Under the pieces are notes generated by a model. That model was not told the DNA's origin. It did not search any database and was given only the letters and a program-made list of their open reading frames with translations. From Dyadobacter endophyticus (GTDB taxonomy: Bacteria; Bacteroidota; Bacteroidia; Cytophagales; Spirosomataceae): a stretch of 64,000 nt of DNA. The DNA is taken from assembly GCF_014641595.1 (NCBI RefSeq), contig NZ_BMIA01000002.1:434001-498000 (forward strand). The letters are read 5' to 3'. The translations under genes were made by a program, and so were the position numbers. Below, piece after piece: positions 8,042 through 17,260 of the stretch. Positions within the stretch are counted from its first letter, which is position 1. The number at the start of each line of letters is the position of its first letter.

Positions 8042-9538
8042 TTAGTATTTATCCCACCAATTCTTCACCCCTTTACTATTTCGACCTCCCAGTTTCTCCA
8101 CTGCCGTTCGGTAATGCGTGCCGTTGAGAGAGGCTTCTACGAGCGGGTAGCTCATGCGTTTTGAAATGTCGGTAACGTCCGGGTCCAGCGAGCCATCGGC
8201 AGGAAGGGCGAAAATAGCCTTGCCGGTGATCGGGTCCTTAAAATCGAGGCGGAGGCGTTCGAGCCAGCCCTGAATGCCCTGGGTGTACATCGCGATCCAT
8301 TTCTGGGAACCGATGCTATCTTTCCATTTGGCGGCATTGTAAGGCACTTTTTTAAGGTATGCGTTGATGTTCTCTTCCCGCACACCCGCGAAGCGCATAG
8401 ACGCGGCGATACCTTCCTGATAATATTGCGCGGCGGTTCCGGTAAGCCCTACTTTCAGTTCGCGGGCCTGGATTTCGGCGAGCATGAATTTCACTTCAGC
8501 CAGGTCGAGCCAGATCGTCGGTGCGGTGGCTCCTACGGCATAGTCGGCAGGCAGGCTCACGAGTGTAGGGTCGCCGTTGGAGCTGGCGTTGCTGTTTTCC
8601 CGACCATACACTTCCCCCACATAATTGTTGGTATTAAGCAACGGCTGAGCGAAAACAGGCAGCCGCGGGTCAGCATATTGTTTGAGGTAATCGATAAACG
8701 GCTTCGACATCGAGAAATCTACACGCACCTTGAACGACTGGTTCATCGGGTTGTTGTTCGGAGGCGAAGGCAGCCAGCGGAACAACGCGCTATGCTCCTG
8801 GGTGCTGATAATGCCGCCATTGGCCGGATCGAGGGCTTTCCTGATGGCTTCGGTAGCTTCGGCAGGTTTCACGTCGATCATCCGCAAAGCAATGCGAAGG
8901 CGCAGCGAGTTGGCGAAGCGCTTCCAGGCATTCACATTACCTCCATACAAAACATCACCCGTGGCGTAGCTCGGTGCGGCTGCGTCCAGGGTCTTAACCT
9001 GCTCGTCGAGCGTGGCCAGCAGCCCGGCATAGACTTCCTCGCCCGTATTGTATACAGGCGTGACGTCATCCGCATTCAATGCTTCCGCATACGGGATCGG
9101 GCCACCGTAAATGTCTGTCAGGAAATGATAGGTATACGCCTTCATGATTTCCGAAATCGCAAGCCGGTTTTGATGGCCGGGCCATTGCGAGTCCTTTTCT
9201 ATCTTCTGCGCTTCGTGGAGCTCATTCAGCACATCGGTGTAAAATGTGTTCCACATGATTTGGTTGGTATTCTCGCGGATCTGGTAGCGGCTCTCGTCGG
9301 AATAGTAGGTCGACGACCAGTACTGGGCATAATACATCCCAAAACGGCCGTTGTTCCATTCGTCGGTAATATTGGTGGAGAAATTGTATTGCGCATTGGT
9401 AAGCAGCTGCGCCGATGTGGCCTGGTCGGCACGGTTAGGGTCCGTATTTATTTCCTCAAAACCGTTGGTGCAAGCCAAACTCGACGCAAGCAGCATTACT
9501 GTGGTTATTTTCCTGATATTTTTCATCGCTGTTTTCAT
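8042..9538 (-). CDS. SusD/RagB-family outer-membrane lipoprotein (first pair)
   Basis: The 498-residue protein begins with a lipoprotein signal, LLASSLAC, with the lipidated cysteine at about residue 23. The mature start CTNGFEEINTDPN is typical of the SusD-like group that accompanies RagA receptors. Such proteins sit on the cell surface and capture oligosaccharides or peptides as the lid of the SusC barrel. The start codon directly follows the stop of the upstream SusC gene. A second in-frame ATG at 9526 (MKNIRKI) is an equally good start. No glycoside hydrolase is adjacent, so the substrate cannot be guessed. Confidence 0.93.
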   Translation of the reverse strand: MKTAMKNIRKITTVMLLASSLACTNGFEEINTDPNRADQATSAQLLTNAQYNFSTNITDEWNNGRFGMYYAQYWSSTYYSDESRYQIRENTNQIMWNTFYTDVLNELHEAQKIEKDSQWPGHQNRLAISEIMKAYTYHFLTDIYGGPIPYAEALNADDVTPVYNTGEEVYAGLLATLDEQVKTLDAAAPSYATGDVLYGGNVNAWKRFANSLRLRIALRMIDVKPAEATEAIRKALDPANGGIISTQEHSALFRWLPSPPNNNPMNQSFKVRVDFSMSKPFIDYLKQYADPRLPVFAQPLLNTNNYVGEVYGRENSNASSNGDPTLVSLPADYAVGATAPTIWLDLAEVKFMLAEIQARELKVGLTGTAAQYYQEGIAASMRFAGVREENINAYLKKVPYNAAKWKDSIGSQKWIAMYTQGIQGWLERLRLDFKDPITGKAIFALPADGSLDPDVTDISKRMSYPLVEASLNGTHYRTAVEKLGGRNSKGVKNWWDKY

Positions 9539-12500
9539 TTAAAATCCGAAAGAGACATTCACACCCATCGAGCGGACGGACGGCAATGCGCCGCCTTCCA
9601 GCCCCTGCCAGTTGGAGATGGAGTTAGTAACTGCGGTGGGGTCGACATGTTTGGAGTTTGATTTGATCAACCACAGGTTCCGGCCTGTGAGCGAAACGCG
9701 TACTTTGCTGAAAGGCGTTTTGGAAACCCATCCAGCCGGAAAACTGTAACCCAGACTGATTTCACGCAGATAAATGTAGCCCGCGTCGATCACATCGATC
9801 GAATTGATATTATAGCCGCCATTTCCATTGCTGCTGTAATGGGTGCGTGCCGGAATAACCACATCGTTGGGCGTACCGTCCTCTTTCACGCCCTCGGCAA
9901 TCAGGCCATCCTCGCGGATGCTTCCGGTTGCGGTTTCTTCCAGGATTCCCGTCTCACGGCCAAACATTTGAGTGGTGGAAAAGAAGCTGCCGCCTTTCTG
10001 GAAGTCGATCAGTGCCGAGAGGTTGAAGCCTTTGTACCGGAATGCGTTGGTAAGCCCGCCGGTAAACGACGGCAGCACCGAGCCGAGTACCTTCTGATCG
10101 TCGGAGCGCAGGTAGACGCCCTGTTCGTTCACGACCTTCTGGCCTTTTTCATTATATACAAAATCATACCCTACAATGGAGCCGAACGATTCGCCTTCAC
10201 GCGCTTCCAGCTGCACCGCGAAAGACGCATTGGCCAATACCATGGTTTTCTGGTCGGTGGTCAGGCTTACGATCTTGTTGTTGTTCTTCGCCCAGTTGAA
10301 CGTGACGTCCCATTTGAAATGCTCCGTCGAAACCGGCGATGCATTCAGGCTGATTTCGATGCCTTTGTTTTCGAGCAAGCCAGCATTCACGTATTTGTAA
10401 GTGGCGCCCGTTGCTGCGGACCGGCTCAGCGGAATGATCTGGTTCCGCGTGCGGCGGTTGTAATACGACAAGTTCAGTCCCAACCGGTTGCTGAACAACT
10501 TCATTTCAGTACCAAATTCATATTCCGAAGTGATTTCTGGTTTCAAATCCGGGTTAGGTAATGTATTGGGTACCGAAACACGCGAATCCGTCCCAAACGG
10601 CTGGTAAAGCAGGTATGCGAGCATCACATTATAAGGGTCTGTGTCGTTACCCACTTGCGCGAGCGCCGCGCGGAGTTTCAGGAAATTCAACCAATTAACA
10701 TCGATCAGACTCGACGCGATCCATGACACGGAACCCGAAGGATAGAAATACGAATTGTTCTTCAAAGGCAATGTCGACGACCAGTCATTCCGCGCACCCA
10801 GATCGAGGAAGAGCATATCCTTATATCCCAGGGACGAGCTTGCGAACACCGAATTAATGCGCTTTTTGGTCTTCAGATCCGTAATATCCGGACGACCCAT
10901 CGATGCTTCGAGGCTGAATACATCGGAACTCAGCCCGTCGACCGTCTTCGAAATGAGTGTCGTGCCGGTACGGGTCATACGGTTCACGCCGAGGTTTGCA
11001 TTCCATGAAAAGTCTTTCGTAAAAAACCTGTTATAGGATAGCAGCCCCTGGAAATTGTTTTCGAGATGGCCGTACTTGCTGAGCCAGTATTGCGAAGTGT
11101 ACTGCGAGCCGTTGGCAACCCTTTCCTCCTGCGTCTCAAAATAGGTATCGGTCATGTATTTCAGTTCCGCGGTGAGCCCGTCGGTCAGCTTGTAGCTTGC
11201 GCCAAGATTGCCAAAAACCCGCGTGCGGCCGTCGGTTTCGTAGTTTTTATGCCTTACCCAATAAGGGTTATTGGAGTACCGTGGCGTAGGGTTGAACCAT
11301 GAGCTGCGGTTCCAGGTGAGCTGTGTGCCGTCGGGGAGTTCATACTCCTTCATTTTGGTAAAATCCACCTGTCGCTGGCCCCATTGGGTAAACTGCACCA
11401 TCACATTGCCGCCGTCGTCGCCATAGCCGGTGCCCGGCCTGCCTTTGGCCGAGTGCGTCACAAAATTCGCGGAGCCCGAGATCGTCAGGTTTTTAATCGC
11501 CTCGTAGCTCGCATTAATGCCCGCATTATGACGCACGAGTTTGGAATTGGGGAGGATAAACTTCTGGTCGAAGTTTGAATAGGAAATGCGGTAGGAACCT
11601 TTGTCGGTAGCACCATCGAGCGAGACGTTATGGTTAAATGTGCCTCCGGTTTCGAAAAAGCTTCTGATATTGTTCGGCTGCGCCTGCCAGGGTACTACTT
11701 TCCCAAAATCGGGGTTACCACTGTCCTTGTCCCAGCTCCAATAGGGCCTGTAAAGCTGCCCTTCAAACTTCGGCCCCCACGATTCGTCGGTGGCATATTC
11801 AGGAAGCAGGTCGTATGACCCCAGGCCGTCGTTATCGTCGTAGCTGCCCTTTCTGTCGGCCGGGAATGCCTCGGGGTTTTCATTGTAATAGAGCTTTTCA
11901 AAATCATAGCCTCCGCCATATTTGTTTTGATAACGCGGCAGCTTGTACACTTTATCGATATTGTATCCAAATGTGTAGCTCAGGTTGGGTTTCCGGGATT
12001 TGCCGCCCTTTTTGGTAGTGATCACGATTACCCCGTTCGAGCCGCGACTTCCGTACAACGCTGTTGCCGCAGCACCTTTGAGCACGGTCACATTTTCGAC
12101 GTCGTTCGGGTTCAGATCCTGGATAGAATTCCCGAAATCATAACCGCCCGCACCCCGCTGCTGTTCGAGCGAATTCGTGTTCCGGTTTTCCATCGGCATT
12201 CCATCCACGACAAAAAGTGGATTATTGTTACCGTAAATCGAGTTGATGCCCCGGATGTTGATCTTCGCAGAGCCGCCCATCGAACCGGTGTTACCTGCCA
12301 CTTGCACACCCGCGAGCTTACCCGAAAGGGAATGGACGAGGTTGGCTTCCCGCACATTGCTCAGCTCTCCTCCATCCAGCTTCTGCGCCCCGAAACCGAT
12401 CGATTTTTCCTCGCGCCGGATGCCCAATGCGGTTACCACCACTTCGCCCAGCTGCCGGGTGTCCTCCGTAAGCGCAACGTCAAGCTGTGACCGATTGCCC

Positions 12501-12754
12501 ACTTTAATTTCCTGTGTTTCAAAACCGATGTAACTAAAAACCAGAACGGTCGTATCGCTTCCCACCCTGATCGAATACGCCCCGCTCCCGTCGGTCTGCG
12601 TGCCCACATTCGCGTGCTTAATCTTGACATTGACACCCGCCAGCGCGGTACCGTCATCTCTGGTGGTGATCGAGCCCGTCACCGCCCTCTCCTGTGCGAT
12701 CGCATGCATTGCCGGCAGCAAAAGCATGCACCCTATTGAATAGATATTTTTCAT
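9539..12754 (-). CDS. SusC/RagA-family TonB-linked outer-membrane transporter (first pair)
   Basis: I chose the start at 12754 (MKNIYSIGCMLLLPAMHAIA) because it gives a clean signal peptide; the open frame extends 31 codons upstream to 12847 without a credible signal. The roughly 1071-residue product has a carboxypeptidase-regulatory-like domain (VTGSITTRDDGTALAGVNV), a TonB-box/plug region (EVVVTALGIRREEKSIGF, NIRGINSIYGNNNPLFVVDG, VTVLKGAAATALYGSRGSNG) and a large barrel ending in VNVSFGF. It lacks the STN domain found in the second SusC of this window, so it is probably not controlled by FecR/ECF signalling. It is followed immediately by its SusD partner. Confidence 0.95.
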   Translation of the reverse strand: MKNIYSIGCMLLLPAMHAIAQERAVTGSITTRDDGTALAGVNVKIKHANVGTQTDGSGAYSIRVGSDTTVLVFSYIGFETQEIKVGNRSQLDVALTEDTRQLGEVVVTALGIRREEKSIGFGAQKLDGGELSNVREANLVHSLSGKLAGVQVAGNTGSMGGSAKINIRGINSIYGNNNPLFVVDGMPMENRNTNSLEQQRGAGGYDFGNSIQDLNPNDVENVTVLKGAAATALYGSRGSNGVIVITTKKGGKSRKPNLSYTFGYNIDKVYKLPRYQNKYGGGYDFEKLYYNENPEAFPADRKGSYDDNDGLGSYDLLPEYATDESWGPKFEGQLYRPYWSWDKDSGNPDFGKVVPWQAQPNNIRSFFETGGTFNHNVSLDGATDKGSYRISYSNFDQKFILPNSKLVRHNAGINASYEAIKNLTISGSANFVTHSAKGRPGTGYGDDGGNVMVQFTQWGQRQVDFTKMKEYELPDGTQLTWNRSSWFNPTPRYSNNPYWVRHKNYETDGRTRVFGNLGASYKLTDGLTAELKYMTDTYFETQEERVANGSQYTSQYWLSKYGHLENNFQGLLSYNRFFTKDFSWNANLGVNRMTRTGTTLISKTVDGLSSDVFSLEASMGRPDITDLKTKKRINSVFASSSLGYKDMLFLDLGARNDWSSTLPLKNNSYFYPSGSVSWIASSLIDVNWLNFLKLRAALAQVGNDTDPYNVMLAYLLYQPFGTDSRVSVPNTLPNPDLKPEITSEYEFGTEMKLFSNRLGLNLSYYNRRTRNQIIPLSRSAATGATYKYVNAGLLENKGIEISLNASPVSTEHFKWDVTFNWAKNNNKIVSLTTDQKTMVLANASFAVQLEAREGESFGSIVGYDFVYNEKGQKVVNEQGVYLRSDDQKVLGSVLPSFTGGLTNAFRYKGFNLSALIDFQKGGSFFSTTQMFGRETGILEETATGSIREDGLIAEGVKEDGTPNDVVIPARTHYSSNGNGGYNINSIDVIDAGYIYLREISLGYSFPAGWVSKTPFSKVRVSLTGRNLWLIKSNSKHVDPTAVTNSISNWQGLEGGALPSVRSMGVNVSFGF

Positions 12755-12889
12755 GGTATATATGGATTGGTAAAAAATACGCATGTGCTGCCAGCGGGAG
12801 GGACGCGGCAAGTGGGTGAAGCGATGCAGTGGGCACAATGCTTCCATTCACCGGCTATACGGCCGGCGTGACAAGGAATGCGTTAATTG

Positions 12890-13813
12890 TTAACGAAACA
12901 GGCTAACCTGCTCGGCAACGATCTTCCAGCCTTCGGGCCGGTGTTGCCAGACGCGGGTAAAGAATCCCTCCACAGTTTTGCCGCCTGTTACGGCCTTTGT
13001 TTTGCCGAAACAATAGGCAAGATCGCCTGCTTTGGAAATACCTTGTCCTGACCTGATAAATTGGTATGATTGAATTTGCTGCTGAGCTAATGTACCAAGC
13101 GCATCCGCCTTGGTTTTGCCGAATGGCCGGTCGCTTCTCAGCAACACGACTTCATCGGCCAAGTACTGCTTGTAGGCCTGATCGGCATCCTTTCCGGCAA
13201 CTGCCGAAAATGCGTCTTCGGCTTTCCAGGGCTGCGGATCGCCGTCATTTATTTTGGGTATCGGTAAAATATAGTCATACGCAGTGTTGCTTTGCGGTTC
13301 GGGATCGCGCCTGAATACCTCTGTTGCGTTCTGTGAGTGGATCACCCCACCATCCAGCATTACCTTGAACTGCCCCGCCGCATTCTTTTTCCAGACCGAA
13401 AAGAAATAGCCCGAGCCTACCGCCGCCTGTGTTCGATCGGCAAAAAACTGAAACGGACCGGAGGTAAACCCCATATCGCCACCCTGGGAAACATGGCCGA
13501 TCAGCGGGTACCATTTCAAAAGATCTTTCCCATCTTTCGGCGCCTGGCTGTATTGCAAAATACCGTTCACTGCGCCTTCACCATTAAATATTACCCCCGC
13601 ACTGTCCAGATAAGCCAAAAACGCCGTTGGTACGTCTGTTTCGACGGCCTTTGCTGCAAATGCCTGCTCTTCGCGGATCAACAATGCCAGATCGGGGTCA
13701 ATCTGCTGTGACCACCCACTATATACGCAACCCAGGCACAATGCAATGCAAAGCATCCCGCTTTTGTAAAAATGCAGGGCAGTATCACGCAGGATATGTA
13801 CAATTCGGGACAT
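12890..13813 (-). CDS. Secreted tandem NTF2-like (SnoaL/DUF4440-type) protein
   Basis: The 307-residue protein has an N-terminal hydrophobic segment (SGMLCIALCLGCVYSGWSQQ) consistent with export. Two cone-like NTF2 modules follow, around residues 40-170 (LIREEQAFAAKAVETDVPTA) and 195-307 (AEDAFSAVAGKDADQAYKQY, ending in GWKIVAEQVSLFR). NTF2-like folds can bind ligands or act as small enzymes, but nothing in the sequence fixes a substrate. It lies about 135 bases upstream of the SusC gene on the same strand and may share its transcript. The specific function is unknown. Confidence 0.75.
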   Translation of the reverse strand: MSRIVHILRDTALHFYKSGMLCIALCLGCVYSGWSQQIDPDLALLIREEQAFAAKAVETDVPTAFLAYLDSAGVIFNGEGAVNGILQYSQAPKDGKDLLKWYPLIGHVSQGGDMGFTSGPFQFFADRTQAAVGSGYFFSVWKKNAAGQFKVMLDGGVIHSQNATEVFRRDPEPQSNTAYDYILPIPKINDGDPQPWKAEDAFSAVAGKDADQAYKQYLADEVVLLRSDRPFGKTKADALGTLAQQQIQSYQFIRSGQGISKAGDLAYCFGKTKAVTGGKTVEGFFTRVWQHRPEGWKIVAEQVSLFR

Positions 13814-13992
13814 GCGGAACGATTTAGTTAGGAGTTAGTACACAATAATACAGGATCTTACAGAATTGTAAAAGCGTGCGTACCGGCTCGTCGACGAACG
13901 ACCGCTGGTATCGGCCAAATGCATTCGTAGAATAAAACCGTCGTATAAATGTTGTGCTATGCCGTTTGTCTACAATATTCTTCCTTCCAAAA

Positions 13993-14031
13993 AAACAATC
14001 CCGCCCCCAGGCAAGGCGGGCGGGATTGTTT
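13993..14031 (-). terminator. Rho-independent terminator of the CHRD gene
   Basis: AAACAATCCCGCCC (13993-14006) pairs perfectly with GGGCGGGATTGTTT (14018-14031), a 14-bp stem. Read on the minus strand it runs into a tract of seven T residues, immediately after the CHRD gene stop at 14048. This is a textbook intrinsic terminator. Confidence 0.88.
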
Positions 14032-14047
14032 TAATATATTGAATGGG

Positions 14048-14896
14048 TCAGAATTCGATCTGCCCGCGGATTTCTCCAGCCGGATGGAGAATGTTATGGA
14101 TGTTGAAATAGTAGAGCCCGTTGAGCAGTTCCGTTTCCTTAATCTTCACACCATCCACCATCACCGAGTTGGAATATTCACCCGATAAGGTTTTGGGGAA
14201 ATTGGTAAAAAAATCGTGCTGAATACCTGCATTGGCGCCGCGGGCGGCCGTTCCGTGAATATGCGAGCCGGTGGGCGTGGCTTCCAGGTCTTTCCATTTG
14301 ATAAAATAGCTCAGCAACTTCGTCGATTTGTTGTACATCACATCCACTGTTCCCGTAGCGGCGGAAACGACAGGCGGCATCTGTTGCGATCCTTCGAGCA
14401 GCAACCCTTTTGCAACAACAATATGCGGCTGGTTGTAAAACTCGATCTGCCCGCGGATCTCACCGCCGGGGTTCGTCGGAGTGTGAATGTTGAAATAATA
14501 CAGCCCATTCAACAAATCGCTTTCATTGATACTTGTTCCGTCCACAAGTACCGACGACGAGAAAGTGCCGGTCTGGGTTTTCGGGATCAAAGCAAAGAAA
14601 TCGAATTTGATACCCGCATTGGTACCACGCGCCGCAGTCCCGTGTACGTGCGCACCCGTAGGAATACCCGTGAGGTTGGCCCAGTTGAGGGTAAATGTGA
14701 GCATATGCGTGGTTTTGTTATACGAAACATCGGCCCAGCCGGTTGCCTGCGTCTGTTTTGCCGGTAACTCCTGCGAACCGCTCAATGGTAAACCATTTTG
14801 CATGACAACATCCTGCGGGGTATCGTGGTCGGCGCATCCCGCAAACAGCGCGACGAGCAACCATACCGCTCCAAACTTGCATAGAACTTTCATCAT
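14048..14896 (-). CDS. Lipoprotein with two CHRD domains
   Basis: The 282-residue protein has a lipoprotein signal (LLVALFAGC, lipid cysteine near residue 21). Two homologous CHRD repeats follow, roughly residues 35-155 and 165-282. Each has an AHVHGTAARG or SHIHGTAARG motif, a LLNGLYYFNIH motif and a final GEIRGQIEF. CHRD domains were named from chordin; in bacteria their role is unknown but probably extracytoplasmic, and the conserved HxHG may bind a metal. The gene is monocistronic, with a strong terminator behind it. Confidence 0.9.
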   Translation of the reverse strand: MMKVLCKFGAVWLLVALFAGCADHDTPQDVVMQNGLPLSGSQELPAKQTQATGWADVSYNKTTHMLTFTLNWANLTGIPTGAHVHGTAARGTNAGIKFDFFALIPKTQTGTFSSSVLVDGTSINESDLLNGLYYFNIHTPTNPGGEIRGQIEFYNQPHIVVAKGLLLEGSQQMPPVVSAATGTVDVMYNKSTKLLSYFIKWKDLEATPTGSHIHGTAARGANAGIQHDFFTNFPKTLSGEYSNSVMVDGVKIKETELLNGLYYFNIHNILHPAGEIRGQIEF

Positions 14897-15112
14897 TTGG
14901 TTTATGGGGTTGAGTTGAAAGATTTGTATAAGGTATTCTACTAAAATTACAATTAATTAAGCATACTTCCTGAAAATCTAGATCAATAAAAAGTTAAGAA
15001 ATCGAGATTTACGGATTCTGGCCTTTCCTCTACTTTTTCGCGCGTTGGTCGATATAATTTCATCGGCAGCGATCTTTTCCATTCATTTACTACATCATTT
15101 CAAAACGCGCCT

Positions 15113-16201
15113 ATGGAAACGCCCTTTCTGGAAAGACAAATGCGGTTTCCGCTCTTAAACCGCACCGTTACAGTCAAATATGCACTGGTGCATGCCTGCT
15201 ATTGGCTGCTGGTCACGGGGTTCTTCCTTTACGAAAAGCGCTACCTGATTTACAAGGCCAGTCTCAATTATTTCACGATCTGTGTGATTGCCCGGGTGGC
15301 GCTGCTGATCGTCATCGCCTATCTGAACCTGCATTATTTCTTACCCAAATACCTTTTAAGAAAGAGATATGGGCGGTACTTCGGGCTGGTCCTGCTATCG
15401 ATCCTGGGCTATCTGCTCGTCCAATGCCTTTTCGACTATTATTTATATGGCTACGTGATCGGCCCGTTGCGGAACAGCAATCTGATAGAGGCAATTTCTT
15501 ACAATTTTTTCAGCACACTCTGGTACCTGGCACTAATGGTGGCGCTCAAACTGAGCATCGACTGGTATGAGCAGCAGCGTATCCTGCAAAAGATAGTCGT
15601 CGAGAAGCTCAATGCAGAGGTTAATTTCCTCCGTTCGCAGGTGAACCCGCATTTTCTCTTCAACATCCTGAATAACCTGTATGCGCTGACTTTGAAGAAA
15701 TCGGACCTGGCACCGGAAGTGGTGCTGAAATTGTCCGAGATGATGGAATACATGCTCTACGACAGCGACGACAGCACGGTTTCGCTCGACAAGGAAATCA
15801 GCTATCTAAATAACTATATCGAGCTCGAAAGAATCCGTTACGACAACAATCCGGATATTTCGCTGGAAGTTGCCGGCAACCCCGACGGCAAGGAAATCGC
15901 TCCGCTGCTGCTGCTACCGCTGCTCGAAAACGCATTCAAACACGGCGTAAGCCGAAAGTCGGACAAAGGCTGGCTGCATGGGAAGATACATGTGGGGCCT
16001 TCGGCGCTGGAAGTGACGATCGAAAATAGCAAATCCAATACCGCGTGGAGTGCCACGGCGAAGGATGGCAAAGGCGGTATTGGTCTTGTCAACCTCAGGA
16101 AGCGCCTGGAATTGCTGTACCCGTCGCGCCATAGCCTGCGGATCGATGATCAACAGGAGCGTTTCAGTGTTTTTATGGAAATTAATTTAGCCAATGCATA
16201 A
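15113..16201 (+). CDS. LytS/YehU-type sensor histidine kinase
   Basis: The 362-residue protein has four predicted membrane helices in its first half (for example YALVHACYWLLVTGFFLY and YFGLVLLSILGYLLVQCLF). A His_kinase domain of the LytS class follows, with phospho-acceptor histidine in SQVNPHFLFNILNNLYAL, the N-box LLPLLENAFKHG and the G-box GGIGLVNLRKRLELLY. No extracytoplasmic sensor domain is present, so the signal is probably sensed in or at the membrane. It opens a four-gene operon that ends with a LytTR response regulator at 17261-17968, its obvious partner. The two small exported proteins between them may modulate or report its signal (inference). Confidence 0.93.
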   Translation: METPFLERQMRFPLLNRTVTVKYALVHACYWLLVTGFFLYEKRYLIYKASLNYFTICVIARVALLIVIAYLNLHYFLPKYLLRKRYGRYFGLVLLSILGYLLVQCLFDYYLYGYVIGPLRNSNLIEAISYNFFSTLWYLALMVALKLSIDWYEQQRILQKIVVEKLNAEVNFLRSQVNPHFLFNILNNLYALTLKKSDLAPEVVLKLSEMMEYMLYDSDDSTVSLDKEISYLNNYIELERIRYDNNPDISLEVAGNPDGKEIAPLLLLPLLENAFKHGVSRKSDKGWLHGKIHVGPSALEVTIENSKSNTAWSATAKDGKGGIGLVNLRKRLELLYPSRHSLRIDDQQERFSVFMEINLANA

Positions 16202-16213
16202 TCAGAATTTGTC

Positions 16214-16705
16214 ATGAAAAAATCCGTCTGGCTTCCGCTTTTACTCCTTGCAGGGTGGACCGCGCCCGATCTCGTATCGCCTGAACCTGAAATATTTGTT
16301 GCCGCCACACCTTGCGATGCCGTACCGAGGCACCTGCTTGCCATTTCCGCCAACGTTGATTGTGAAATGATCAAATGGCGCCTCACACTCCGCCGCGACC
16401 CGCGCAACCTCGGTCGCGACGACTTCAAACTGCAATACACCTACGGCATGACCAAGCCCGGCACGCAGGGATTTATGAATGATGGTTTCAGCAAGGAGAT
16501 TTCAGGTAAATGGGTTATTTCAAAAAACACCGGCAAGACTCCTGGCAAACAGATTTTCACGTTACAATCAACTTCCTCCCAAAGTGCCATCAATCTCCTG
16601 CAAATGAATGACCGCATGCTGCATTTACTGGACACACAAGGAAATTTAATGATCGGCAATGCGGGTTTTAGTTACACTTTCAACAAACAGAACGCTAATC
16701 TGTAA
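16214..16705 (+). CDS. Small exported NlpE-like protein, paralogue of the next gene
   Basis: The 163-residue protein has a short signal-like N-terminus (KKSVWLPLLLLAGWTAP). Its body resembles the next gene product: ATPCDAVPRHLLAISANVDC aligns with VPCQTMAEVMHISVHANC, followed by similar TLRRDP/TFFQDP, GKWVISKNTGKTPGK/GKWTLVKGTAENPEA and MLHLLDTQGNLMIGNAGFSYTFN segments. The PC-x(n)-C start and GKW...L...D...L layout recall the NlpE N-terminal domain, an envelope copper/adhesion stress sensor, but similarity is judged by eye only. It lies 12 bases after the kinase gene. Confidence 0.6.
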   Translation: MKKSVWLPLLLLAGWTAPDLVSPEPEIFVAATPCDAVPRHLLAISANVDCEMIKWRLTLRRDPRNLGRDDFKLQYTYGMTKPGTQGFMNDGFSKEISGKWVISKNTGKTPGKQIFTLQSTSSQSAINLLQMNDRMLHLLDTQGNLMIGNAGFSYTFNKQNANL

Positions 16706-16721
16706 CAACCATCTGTTAGCC

Positions 16722-17234
16722 ATGAAAACACTATTGTTCATTACTGCTTGTTTCATTGTGCTGCAAAACGCGGTGGCGCAATCGGCTTCACCGGCTAATA
16801 TCCCTTCCAAAACGACCACCCGCCAGCCCATTGCAGAAGGTGCGAATGTGTGGGGCGTGTTTCACGGGCGCGTACCGTGCCAGACGATGGCGGAGGTCAT
16901 GCACATTTCCGTCCACGCCAATTGCGAAAAACTAAAATGGGGCTTTACATTCTTTCAGGACCCGCAAACCCAAAAACCGACGACCTACGCATGGGACGGC
17001 TCGCTTTTCCGTGACAAACCACGGACGGGCAAATGGACGCTCGTTAAAGGTACCGCCGAAAATCCCGAAGCCACCGTCATCCAGCTCGACCCCGACCAAC
17101 CCGAAAAGTCGATCTATTTGTTGAAGGGCGATGAAAATGTGTTATTTATACTCGACGGTTCGAAAAAACTCATGGTGGGCGGCGACTATCTCAGCTATAC
17201 TTTCAACCGGGTTTCCAACCGGGTAACAAACTAA
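16722..17234 (+). CDS. Small exported NlpE-like protein
   Basis: I start at 16722 (MKTLLFITACFIVLQNAVAQS), which gives a clean signal peptide; the frame is open 21 codons further upstream. The mature part contains WGVFHGRVPCQTMAEV, then a cysteine in HANCEKLKWGF and a C-terminal LFILDGSKKLMVGGDYLSYTFN. This matches the NlpE-type pattern of an early PC motif and a beta-rich lipocalin-like domain, though it lacks a lipobox. It is paralogous to the preceding gene. Position between kinase and regulator genes of one system suggests an accessory signalling role (inference). Confidence 0.65.
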   Translation: MKTLLFITACFIVLQNAVAQSASPANIPSKTTTRQPIAEGANVWGVFHGRVPCQTMAEVMHISVHANCEKLKWGFTFFQDPQTQKPTTYAWDGSLFRDKPRTGKWTLVKGTAENPEATVIQLDPDQPEKSIYLLKGDENVLFILDGSKKLMVGGDYLSYTFNRVSNRVTN

Positions 17235-17260
17235 TTTTCGCGGGACTAAAATAACGACGT

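Noticed and set aside
8426..9661. 411-codon plus-strand frame opposite the first susD gene
   Set aside because: It is an antisense shadow. The minus strand encodes a complete SusD with lipoprotein signal, and the plus product has no recognisable features.
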